DNA of 64,000 bases from Taibaiella sp. Lineage in GTDB: Bacteria > Bacteroidota > Bacteroidia > Chitinophagales > Chitinophagaceae. The notes under the pieces are model-generated. The model was not told the DNA's origin, searched no databases, and saw nothing but the letters and a program-made list of their open reading frames with translations. Every line of letters starts with the position of its first letter. Position 1 is the first letter of the stretch. Positions 26,982 to 34,579 of the stretch are shown here, piece after piece. The DNA is taken from contig JAEUVV010000013.1 of the NCBI GenBank assembly GCA_016786705.1, positions 434,001-498,000 on the forward strand. The letters are read 5' to 3'. Made by a program: the position numbers and the translations under genes.

Positions 26982-27854
26982 ATGGCAAAAGCTACAAAGA
27001 CTGCGAGTAAAAAAGAATCAACTTCGGTAACGGCTGCAAAAGCAAGCGACAAGAAAAAAGCTGAAGTAGCATCTAAAGAGACTGCTAAGGCTGTAGCTGG
27101 CAAGCGACTGAAGCATATTCTTATCTCTCAGCCCAAACCCGAAAGTGAGAAATCACCTTATTATGACCTTGCGCGAAAATATGACGTTAAATTGACCTTC
27201 CATCAATTTATCAAGCTCGAGCCATTTTCTGCAAAAGAGTTCAGGAAACAAAAAATAGAACTTGCTGAGTTTAACGCAGTAATTCTGAATAGCCGCAACG
27301 CGGTGGATCATTTTTTCAGGATATGTGAAGAAATGAAATTTAAGGTCTCCCAGGAAATGCGTTATTTCTGCATTACGGAAGCAGTAGCCCTTTACCTTCA
27401 AAAATTCATATTGTACCGTAAACGCAAAGTATTTTTCTCTGCAGACGGTTCGGTAGACGGCCTTATGGATGTATTGGCCAAATACAAGGATTCTGAGAAG
27501 TTCCTGCTGCCTGTTTCAGAAAATTCCAAAAACGATATTTCTCCCAGCCTGATCCAGAAGAAATTTAATTTCGTGGAAGCGATTGTATACAAAACAGTAC
27601 CCAACGCTATGGAGCCTTTTGTAGGCAATAAGGAGTACGACGCCATGATCCTGTTCAGCCCGTTCGGCGTAGATGCCATCCTGAGTACCGACCCGGGATT
27701 CAAACAGGGAGAGGTTGTATTTGGCGGCTTTGGCAATACCACGCAAAAAGCCCTGGAAGATGCCGGCTTTACGGTTGCCATAAAAGCTCCGGTGCCCAAT
27801 GCGCCCTCTATGGTAGCCGCCCTGGATAAGTACCTGGCCACGTTTAATAAATAA
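26982..27854 (+). CDS. hemD: Uroporphyrinogen-III synthase
   Basis: The protein has 290 residues from the ATG at 26982, the first ATG; a TTG lies three codons upstream. Residues 1-42 are a Lys/Ala/Ser/Thr-rich, low-complexity extension. The catalytic region then begins KRLKHILISQPKPESEKSPYY and contains NAVILNSRNAVDHFF, YKTVPNA, ILFSPFGVDAIL and GNTTQKALEDAGFTV, as expected for HemD. The enzyme closes hydroxymethylbilane to uroporphyrinogen III in heme synthesis. hemB and hemF lie 17-19 kb away in this window, so the pathway is not in one operon. Confidence 0.9.
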   Translation: MAKATKTASKKESTSVTAAKASDKKKAEVASKETAKAVAGKRLKHILISQPKPESEKSPYYDLARKYDVKLTFHQFIKLEPFSAKEFRKQKIELAEFNAVILNSRNAVDHFFRICEEMKFKVSQEMRYFCITEAVALYLQKFILYRKRKVFFSADGSVDGLMDVLAKYKDSEKFLLPVSENSKNDISPSLIQKKFNFVEAIVYKTVPNAMEPFVGNKEYDAMILFSPFGVDAILSTDPGFKQGEVVFGGFGNTTQKALEDAGFTVAIKAPVPNAPSMVAALDKYLATFNK

Positions 27855-27913
27855 ATTTTAAAACCCAACGCTGCATTTTAGCCGCCCAGGCTTTATAAAT
27901 CAATAAGCATAGT

Positions 27914-28696
27914 ATGATATTTTCCTATGTAGTGTGTTCCGTACCGGCAGCAGCCGTTCGCACAGAGCCTTCTCAAAAGGCGGAAATGTCGTCCCAGCTA
28001 TTGTTCGGAGAAAGGGCTATCGTGCTCAGGCAGGAAGGGGAATGGCTCTACATAGAATGCCACTGGGACCACTATGAAGGGTGGACCCACCAGGGCAATG
28101 TCAGCTTTATCACCCATAAGCAATATAAAAAAGAGCCCAAACGGCTTTCCGGAATTGGCGCCAACAGGCTGATCCTGCCCCAGGGCGCACAAACGATTTT
28201 AAGCCCGGGCAGTGATCTCTTCGGTATAAAATCCAACCAGTTTTACTGGCTTGCTGAAACGGCAAAATATAAAGGTTCAAAAACAGTTCCGGGAAATAGT
28301 TCCAAACCGGACTGGGTACTGCAATGCAGCATGACTTACCTGGGCACTCCCTACCTCTGGGGAGGCCGTAGTTTGCTCGGCATCGATTGTTCCGGCCTTT
28401 CGCAAATGTTATACAAGCTGCAAAATATCCGCCTGCCCCGTAATGCGGCACAACAAGCGACCACGGGTGAAACCGTAGGCTTTCTGCAGGAAGCGCAATG
28501 TGGCGACCTCGCGTTTTTCGACGATGAGGAAGGCAACATCATCCATGTAGGCATCCTGCTTGACAGCCAGAAGGTATTACATGCCAGCCAGAAATCAGGG
28601 GCTGTAGTGATCGACGCCATAGACCAGGGCGGGATTATTTCCAAAAAACTCAAAAAGCGTACCGGGAAGCTACGGATTGTAAAAAGGTATTTGTAA
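27914..28696 (+). CDS. NlpC/P60 (C40) peptidase with SH3-like domains
   Basis: The protein has 260 residues. The N-terminal 130 residues resemble bacterial SH3 modules (VRTEPSQKAEMSSQLLFGE, WLYIECHWDHYEGW). The C-terminal C40 domain has the catalytic Cys in GIDCSGLSQMLY, His in IIHVGILL and a third polar residue in VLHASQ. Such enzymes cut peptidoglycan stem peptides (gamma-D-Glu/diamino acid bonds). No clear signal peptide is visible, so export or a role in recycling in the cytoplasm is open. Confidence 0.9.
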   Translation: MIFSYVVCSVPAAAVRTEPSQKAEMSSQLLFGERAIVLRQEGEWLYIECHWDHYEGWTHQGNVSFITHKQYKKEPKRLSGIGANRLILPQGAQTILSPGSDLFGIKSNQFYWLAETAKYKGSKTVPGNSSKPDWVLQCSMTYLGTPYLWGGRSLLGIDCSGLSQMLYKLQNIRLPRNAAQQATTGETVGFLQEAQCGDLAFFDDEEGNIIHVGILLDSQKVLHASQKSGAVVIDAIDQGGIISKKLKKRTGKLRIVKRYL

Positions 28697-28719
28697 ATTA
28701 CCGTTTCAATACTATTGCG

Positions 28720-29127
28720 ATGCTTACCTATTATAGACTACTGGTGATCAGCTTTATCCTATCCCTGCTGGCCGGGATTGCATTCTTCATCTTTTACGGC
28801 TCCGTAATTATATCATTGATTGGCAATGTTCAGGATTTTTCCAATCAAATACAGGCTCCTCCGGATCCCGAAGCAATACTCCGCCTATTTTTCAATCCCG
28901 CATTAATCATTTCCGGAGCTATAGCGGGCATCGCATCCTTAACAAACAGGATTATTGGTATTATCCTTATCGCAGGCAATAAAACGATGCAAGAAGGGGA
29001 ACGTGTGCTATGGATATTAGGCTTTATTCTAATGAACATAGTCACTAATATCGTTTTCCTGGCATTAAAAAACACACGTAATTTAGTAACGTCCTCAACG
29101 CCACAGGATCAAGGTATAGCTTATTAG
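28720..29127 (+). CDS. Small membrane protein, unknown function
   Basis: The protein has 135 residues. Hydrophobic segments at about 5-35, 60-85 and 98-120 indicate three or four membrane helices. A polar, Pro-rich loop (NQIQAPPDPEA) lies between the first and second. I recognise no family. The gene starts 23 bp after the C40 peptidase stop codon in the same direction and may be co-transcribed. It converges with the gene at 29130, 2 bp away. Confidence 0.68.
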   Translation: MLTYYRLLVISFILSLLAGIAFFIFYGSVIISLIGNVQDFSNQIQAPPDPEAILRLFFNPALIISGAIAGIASLTNRIIGIILIAGNKTMQEGERVLWILGFILMNIVTNIVFLALKNTRNLVTSSTPQDQGIAY

Positions 29128-29129
29128 TA

Positions 29130-30656
29130 CTAGAATCTCAATTTATTATTCGTTCCCGGCCTGCTATTTCCCCGCATCCCACGGGCAGATGAAGCCGGTA
29201 CATATTTAAAATCAACCTCATGCTCCCAGCCGGCCTTCAAAACTACTTCAGACTCATGCTGGAACACGAACTCGGGCTGGCGCTTTAATAATACATGGCC
29301 CGGGTCCCAGACACCGTTTCCATTGGCATCTTTGAAGACAATGATCTTGCATTTCCCGGGTTTCAGCAATTGCAAATTAACGATACTGTCTTTCAATGTT
29401 TGGTTATACAAAGTATCTTTCTCCTGTATCACCAACATTACATGCTGGCTATCGCTATAAGGTTTACCAAACCTTATCTGGAGTTTTGCGTAATCATCAA
29501 GAGACTTGGTCATGAACTGGTAGCGGCCCGGCGGCAGTTCATTGCCGGCAGTATCGGTTGCCCAGCCCTTCACGAGGCGTAAAGTATACTTGGTTTCAGG
29601 CAGCCAGTTATCCCGGATGTAAAGCGAACCGGTATCATGGGTAATTTTCCGGCTGGCCTCCGCCTCCACGCCGGAATTCAGGTAACTCAGGAACACTTTC
29701 GCAGAATCCAATGTTCCCAATACCGCGTTTAATTTGATCTGTAAGGATCCGGTGAGCTCAAAGGTACCCCTGTCTTTACTTATCGTATCTGCAACCACAG
29801 AGTAGGCTGAAGCATTTTTTCCTTTTGATACAACCCGGCCCACAAATTTTGCCGAAACTTTTCTCAGGCTGTCATTCATTAAGCTGTCTCTAACAGAAAC
29901 TTTTTTTGCAGCGAGAGAGGTATATAATAAAAGCTCCCCGGAATCTGTGGCCGGCTTACTTACAATCGCGCTGTCGAGGAAACCTATACGCTCTTTGGTT
30001 ATATCATACAAGGTGTTATTATCAGCATCTCCGAGCGCAAATATCCTGAAGCTTCGCCGGGGCAGCCCGCTAAAGTGAAAACTTCCGCCAACATCCGTCC
30101 GCGCCAGGTAGGCCGGCTTTTTGGACAACATTATGGAATCTTTAAAAGTTTCCGCGTCGTACAGCACTACAGAGATACCGGTATCCGGCTGCCCGGAGAG
30201 CATATCACGCACCTGACCCTTCACTTCCATACTATCAAAATAACTGCCGGTACTGAAGGTATAGGTGAAATTAGGGTAAGGCGTACGTTCCCGGTTATCG
30301 GTAATGGCGTTCCCTAAAACTATTTTATAGGTGGTATTATCCCTTAACAGGGAATCCGTAAGCTTGATCTCTACCCGTTTACCAATCGCGGTTACGGTGG
30401 GCGGGAACTCCAGCAGGGGCGACAGGCTAAGGTGCTTATCCAGGTCATGTATTTCAACAAATTTATTGAAATGCAATACGATCTTTTTCACCCTCTGATT
30501 CAATACAGAATCTTCAGGGCTCATCGACAATAGTTTTGGAGGTGTGGTATCCGCATCGCCGCCGGTAGGGGGTACAATATTGGCACAGGACATCAGTTGC
30601 ATGAATACCAGCACAACAAAAACAGCTTTGATTCGTTCTTTAAAAAAGGCTTTCAA
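29130..30656 (-). CDS. Ig-like (SbsA/Big_5) domain lipoprotein
   Basis: The protein has 508 residues with a lipoprotein signal ending FMQLMSC (Cys24). The mature N-terminus PPTGGDADTTPPKLLSMSPED leads into an SbsA-type Ig-like domain (LHFNKFVEIHD, NTTYKIVLGNAITDNRER, YTFSTG). A Cna/carboxypeptidase-regulatory-like beta segment follows (SVVLYDAETF, FHFSGLPRRSFRIFALGDADNN). The C-terminus has an Arg/Ser/Gly-rich tail. Proteins of this plan are widespread in Bacteroidota, outer-membrane anchored and of unknown role. A good promoter lies just upstream. Confidence 0.85.
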   Translation of the reverse strand: MKAFFKERIKAVFVVLVFMQLMSCANIVPPTGGDADTTPPKLLSMSPEDSVLNQRVKKIVLHFNKFVEIHDLDKHLSLSPLLEFPPTVTAIGKRVEIKLTDSLLRDNTTYKIVLGNAITDNRERTPYPNFTYTFSTGSYFDSMEVKGQVRDMLSGQPDTGISVVLYDAETFKDSIMLSKKPAYLARTDVGGSFHFSGLPRRSFRIFALGDADNNTLYDITKERIGFLDSAIVSKPATDSGELLLYTSLAAKKVSVRDSLMNDSLRKVSAKFVGRVVSKGKNASAYSVVADTISKDRGTFELTGSLQIKLNAVLGTLDSAKVFLSYLNSGVEAEASRKITHDTGSLYIRDNWLPETKYTLRLVKGWATDTAGNELPPGRYQFMTKSLDDYAKLQIRFGKPYSDSQHVMLVIQEKDTLYNQTLKDSIVNLQLLKPGKCKIIVFKDANGNGVWDPGHVLLKRQPEFVFQHESEVVLKAGWEHEVDFKYVPASSARGMRGNSRPGTNNKLRF

Positions 30657-30675
30657 GATTAAGCAAAAAATTTTT

Positions 30676-30708
30676 CAAATTTACGGTTAATAAGTCAGAG
30701 CAGGCAAA
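30676..30708 (-). promoter_or_regulatory. Promoter of the Ig-like lipoprotein gene
   Basis: On the minus strand a -33 TTTG (30708-30705), a 21-bp spacer and a -7 TAAATTTG (30683-30676) lie 19 bp before the ATG at 30656. Confidence 0.65.
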
Positions 30709-30783
30709 AAATCAGCTCCGATTGGGAAAAAAGAAAATAATGTAGCTACCTTCGTGAGCGCTGAAAACGTCAAAGTAAATAGC

Positions 30784-32085
30784 ATGGATTTATTGAATAG
30801 CTCTCATTACAATAACAAGCAGGCATACCTGCAGTCGCTCATAGGTTTAGCCTGCCTGCTCCTTTTATCTCTGGGCTTTGTTGCCTCCCGGGCTTTAATC
30901 TCTGTCGCTACTGTTGTTATTTTCTTAAACGCATTCTGGCCCGCAAATATTACTACGGTATGGCAACGTTTCCGATCTAATATGTTTGGCAGCTGGGCCT
31001 TATTATACCTGGCGGTATACCTTATCAGCTTTTTCTGGTCGGACAATAAAGAAAGCTGGCTCCAGGTGATCCAGCTTAAACTACCGTTCCTGCTGCTTCC
31101 CCTCGGCATATGTAGCGTGCCTTTGGAAAAACCCGCTTTCCGGAAAATATTTTACATCAGTACCGTCATCATCTCAGCCGTTACCGTGCTGGTAAGCATC
31201 GGCATTTTTTTATCGGACTGGCAGCAGTTTGTCCGTAATTATAAATTATCTATCCCTTTACCCACTACTTCCAGTGGCGACCACATCCGTTTCGGCCTGT
31301 GGCTGTCCTTCCTGGTGCTGCTGGGCTTTTACTGCTGGCACTTCGAGCCGGGTTTTAAAACCAGCAAATGGCTTAAACTAGCGGTTTGGGGCAGCATCGC
31401 TTTATTCATTATTTACATCCACATCTTATCTGCCAAGACCGGCCTGCTGGTTTTATACATTATCCTGGTGGGCTGCGGTTATTATTACTTTTCCCAGAGA
31501 GTCAACCGGGTTGTGGCCTGGGTACTGCCATTAATACTGGGTACAATCGCGGTAGTAGCCGCTTACCAGCTGGCACCGACCTTTAAGACCAAGATCGACT
31601 ATGTGATACTGGAGATCAAACATGTGCAAGACGGGGAACGTTTAAATTACAATCTTTCCGACCAGGGCCGGCTGATCACTTATGACATTGCTTTAGCCAA
31701 AATGAAAACCAATGGTATCCTGGGCACCGGTGCCGGCGATATACTGGACGTAATGCGTGAAGGCTATGATGAAAAGTACCCGGAAGTACCGCACGAATTA
31801 AGATTTGTACCGATTAACCAGTACCTGCTGGAAGTGTTTGCATTTGGCTGGATCCTGGGCCTCGCTCCTATAGTACTTATGAGCTTCAGCCTGTTCTTTG
31901 ACCGCCAGCGGCCCGGCCAGTTTTTTATCGCACTGGGCGCCCTTATCCTCATCGTGAGCATGATGGTGGAAGCCATGTTACAGGTGCAAATGGGTATTTT
32001 TGTATACCTGTTCCTCAGCATGTGGCTACTCTCTTTCAAATGGCAGCAACTACCCGCCTTAACTATTCGTCAGCGAAAATCTTAA
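30784..32085 (+). CDS. O-antigen ligase (Wzy_C/WaaL)-like membrane protein
   Basis: The protein has 433 residues from the ATG at 30784. The frame also opens at a GTG (30754), but a -7-like TACCTTCG at 30747-30754 overlaps that codon, favouring the ATG. About eleven membrane helices are present, with a large periplasmic loop after the ligase-type LSAKTGLLVLYIIL helix containing DQGRLITYDIALAKMKTNGILGTGAGD. This fits the O-antigen ligase/polymerase family that transfers or polymerises surface glycans. No glycosyltransferase genes are nearby, so the substrate is unknown. Confidence 0.82.
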   Translation: MDLLNSSHYNNKQAYLQSLIGLACLLLLSLGFVASRALISVATVVIFLNAFWPANITTVWQRFRSNMFGSWALLYLAVYLISFFWSDNKESWLQVIQLKLPFLLLPLGICSVPLEKPAFRKIFYISTVIISAVTVLVSIGIFLSDWQQFVRNYKLSIPLPTTSSGDHIRFGLWLSFLVLLGFYCWHFEPGFKTSKWLKLAVWGSIALFIIYIHILSAKTGLLVLYIILVGCGYYYFSQRVNRVVAWVLPLILGTIAVVAAYQLAPTFKTKIDYVILEIKHVQDGERLNYNLSDQGRLITYDIALAKMKTNGILGTGAGDILDVMREGYDEKYPEVPHELRFVPINQYLLEVFAFGWILGLAPIVLMSFSLFFDRQRPGQFFIALGALILIVSMMVEAMLQVQMGIFVYLFLSMWLLSFKWQQLPALTIRQRKS

Positions 32086-32415
32086 AGATAAGCGGCAAAG
32101 TGCGGTAAGCAAATTCTGCCTGCTTTATTAAGTATACTTATATGCTTGTTGTAGAGAAAAAACTAAGTAACAGTAAACCATAGCAACGACATAGGTTGTG
32201 TATAGCGGGGCTATAGTGCTGCATAGAACAAGCGTAATTTTATGAGGCATTACTAAACAATGAAATTTTCACTTGTAATTCCGGTTATCCTGGATACAAA
32301 ATCCTTGGTAGACTTTGTAAAATAACGAATGAATTCACCTAGTAAATAAATGTAACATTAGAAAGATGTCTTTCCGATAAGCCGCAGCCCCATTGCATTG
32401 GGAATGCCATTTTTC
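32086..32415. other. Gene-free stretch between the O-antigen ligase gene and the integrase gene
   Basis: About 330 bp of AT-rich sequence has no gene I can support, no clear hairpin terminator and no tRNA. It lies at the 3' end of the recombinase gene and may be one boundary of the accessory island. Confidence 0.4.
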
Positions 32416-33255
32416 TTAGAGAAGATCCAAAGGGCTCTTTAAGTTAAATTTTCTGGCATCGGTAATGTGGGTATAAATTTCAGTTGTTTTGATATTACTG
32501 TGTCCTAATAGTTCTTTAATGATCCGTATATCCGTACCGTTTTCCAGAAGATGGGTGGCATAAGAATGCCGAAGTGTATGAACTGTTGCGGGCGAAATGA
32601 CATTGGCTTTTGCAAGTGCATTTTTCAAAATTTGCTGAACGCTGCGTTCGGAATAGCTCTCCCCATCCTGCCCTTCAAATAAAAAATTTCTGGGCTTGTA
32701 GGTTTTATAATAAGTGCGAAGAAGCTCCAACAGCAGCGGAGAAAGCATGACTACTCTATCTTTTTTACCTTTTGCCTGACGTATGAGCAGCAAATTCTCT
32801 TGTGTTTTGATGTCAGGAATTTTAAGTTCCAACACTTCGCTCAGCCTTAGACCGCAGGAATAAATGGTGGTAAGAATTGCTTTATGTTTGAGGTTCTCTG
32901 TAGCATCCAGAATTTTCTTGACTTCTTCTTTTGTAAGGAACTTCGGGAGTTTGCTTTCTTTTCTCTTCGGATACAGATGTTTCAGGTTGATATTGCGTTT
33001 ATAAATCTCATTATAGAACTTGGTAATAGTCGCAATCATTGCTTTTTGGTATGACTGCCCAACTTTCTTTTTTTCTACCAGCCAAATGATAAAATCTTCC
33101 AGTTGTTTCTGGGTTATATCCTCCGTTTTTAATTTTGATGAAACTTTGAGAAAGTAAGTAAGGTGTGACGCGTATGTTTTGATGCTTCTGTCTGCATACC
33201 GTTGCATCCGAAGAATAGTAACAAACTGTTCTTTAAGGTTTTGATTAATCATCAT
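32416..33255 (-). CDS. Tyrosine recombinase (Xer/integron-integrase-like)
   Basis: The protein has 279 residues from the ATG at 33255. The frame opens further upstream to 33411, but a -7 element at 33276-33269 lies inside that extension. An N-terminal SAM-like DNA-binding domain (about 5-90) precedes a catalytic domain with Arg137 (SCGLRLSEV), a Lys near 164 (AKGKKDRVV), His226 and Arg229 (HTLRHSY), His252 (LLGHSNIKTT) and the nucleophile Tyr261 (EIYTH). All active-site residues are present. The length matches XerC/XerD, and I see no obvious insertion of the kind that marks classical IntI. The gene is divergent from the AT-rich gene at 33418, an integron-like layout. It is unlikely to be the host chromosome-dimer XerC/D, given its accessory surroundings. 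Confidence 0.9.
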   Translation of the reverse strand: MMINQNLKEQFVTILRMQRYADRSIKTYASHLTYFLKVSSKLKTEDITQKQLEDFIIWLVEKKKVGQSYQKAMIATITKFYNEIYKRNINLKHLYPKRKESKLPKFLTKEEVKKILDATENLKHKAILTTIYSCGLRLSEVLELKIPDIKTQENLLLIRQAKGKKDRVVMLSPLLLELLRTYYKTYKPRNFLFEGQDGESYSERSVQQILKNALAKANVISPATVHTLRHSYATHLLENGTDIRIIKELLGHSNIKTTEIYTHITDARKFNLKSPLDLL

Positions 33256-33268
33256 TATTGCGTTTATA

Positions 33269-33276
33269 CAAATATA
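33269..33276 (-). promoter_or_regulatory. -7 element of the recombinase gene
   Basis: TATATTTG on the minus strand (TAnnTTTG) lies 14 bp before the ATG at 33255. No exact -33 TTTG was found. Confidence 0.5.
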
Positions 33277-33364
33277 AAAAAAATAATCATATAATTTATA
33301 ATGACTTATAAAAAACTTAAGTAGGATAAGCGCAATAATATATGTGTCGTTTTGGCGCAATGCG

Positions 33365-33372
33365 TATATTTG
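33365..33372 (+). promoter_or_regulatory. -7 element in front of the cassette-like gene
   Basis: TATATTTG on the plus strand lies 46 bp before the ATG at 33418. It is the same octamer as used divergently for the recombinase. A TTTG at 33351-33354 is too close to be a standard -33. It could act as the cassette promoter of an integron-like platform. Confidence 0.45.
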
Positions 33373-33417
33373 GGTGTTGGACAGCAATTTTTCAAAAAAT
33401 TGAAATTTCAAGAAAAA

Positions 33418-33780
33418 ATGAAATTAAAACAAGAAAATAAAATTAGAATTGAACTGACAGAAGTTGAATGGGGTGAATTTGATTATGACGGATGTAATTT
33501 AGCATTGTACAGAGGGAATTTATATAGTGGTTATGTTGTCTATGATAGATTTCCAAATAAAAATATTGAAAATGAAGTAGAATATAAAAATGGAAGTCAA
33601 ATTGGTTGGGAAAATGAATATAACGAATGTGGACATTTAATATATTCTTGCCTAAGTTTAGGACAAACTACTTTGGAAACATTTAAGTATGACGAAAAAG
33701 GTAAACTACAAGAACATTGGAAAAGTGTTGATGATGAATATTATGATGAAATAGTAACAAAATATAAATTATTAGATTAA
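33418..33780 (+). CDS. AT-rich orphan protein, cassette-like gene
   Basis: The protein has 120 residues from the ATG at 33418. It is acidic and rich in Tyr, Glu, Asn and Asp, with no signal peptide or membrane helix. The repeated pattern GNLYSGYVVYDRF ... VEYKNGSQIGWENEYNECGHL resembles MORN/toxin-immunity-type YD-like small proteins, but I cannot assign a family. Base composition is far more AT-rich than the surrounding housekeeping genes, suggesting transfer. It is divergent from the recombinase and followed after about 10 bp by an attC-like palindrome, as a gene cassette would be. Confidence 0.65.
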   Translation: MKLKQENKIRIELTEVEWGEFDYDGCNLALYRGNLYSGYVVYDRFPNKNIENEVEYKNGSQIGWENEYNECGHLIYSCLSLGQTTLETFKYDEKGKLQEHWKSVDDEYYDEIVTKYKLLD

Positions 33781-33789
33781 TAAAACTGC

Positions 33790-33923
33790 TGCCAACACAG
33801 GTTTTGCAAGATTGCGGGTTTTGGGCCTAATTTAAAGTTTGTTTTGTATCTTTGAGTTAAGTGCAAAACCGAAAGTTTCGGCTTTTTTAGTCCGCAACCT
33901 CGCAAAGCCTGGGAACGTTATCT
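33790..33923 (+). repeat. attC-like imperfect palindrome (candidate recombination site)
   Basis: Two 20-bp arms, 33798-33817 and 33892-33911, are inverted repeats with 17 of 20 positions matching. They are bracketed by AAC (33794-33796) on the left and GTT (33917-33919) on the right, as in attC sites. The interior holds a second small hairpin (CCGAAA-G-TTTCGG, 33869-33881) followed by six T, which may also terminate transcription. Total size (about 130 bp) is like the long attC sites of chromosomal integrons. The outer ends (TGCCAAC and GTTATCT) match the attC consensus RYYYAAC/GTTRRRY only in part. Confidence 0.55.
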
Positions 33924-34579
33924 GCTATTTTAGAGCGACACTCAAACTGACTTTACGACAATAGAAATGAGAACTTATTGATCACCAAATACTTCAGGAC
34001 GATACGGAAAAGCTTTAAATGGCAATCTACGACACTTGGACAGATCTGTACAGAATGAGTTAACTAATTCAGAGTTCACATCCTCATCTGAAGAACTTTG
34101 ACTTACACTTTCATATCCACCAATGTATGTTTTGCCAAGAGTAATAGGTATGAAAATTGCTTAAAAAAAAGATTACGACACTTTTCCGTATTCAAAATTG
34201 AACAGGCGTTACAAAAAAATTGACATAACGTCAAAAGCACCAGAGTTTTCAGAACACTTTGACAAAGAAGAGCAAAAAAATATCAAAACAAACTTGAGAT
34301 TGAACCACAATTCAAGAACATTTCAGAAGCAAAACTTGGTTAAATGCTAATAAACAAACACTTAGAAGCAGGAGCAATCATATTCTAGCGTTATGCGTCA
34401 AAACCAACAGCAGTAACAGCTTAAAAATCGTTGGCGTATAGTAACAATAGCCTACCAAATGTCCACAAACCGGCGGAATTAATAAGCCAAAAACTGCTCT
34501 TGCCAAACACTGAATTTTTCACTTAAAGCTCAAAAACGGGCTGCCGCAAAAGCATAAAAAGCTGTAAATTGCAAGCCTT
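33924..34579. other. Decayed AT-rich sequence between the palindrome and trpS
   Basis: About 650 bp have no intact gene on either strand. The plus strand shows short open pieces broken by stops and frame changes (for example around 34010-34160 and 34270-34345), as expected from an eroded gene or cassette. TAGCGTTATGCG near 34388-34398 looks like an attC right end, and GACATAACG at about 34222 is a partial inverted match 170 bp upstream; both are weak. Confidence 0.4.

Noticed and set aside
33352..33417. Upstream extension of the cassette-like gene using a TTG start
   Set aside because: The extension covers the -7 TATATTTG element and adds residues of different character; the ATG at 33418 is preferred.
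34222..34401. Second attC-like site in the decayed region
   Set aside because: The arms (GACATAACG and CGTTATGCGTC) match only weakly with a two-base gap and 170 bp between them, so it is mentioned but not called.
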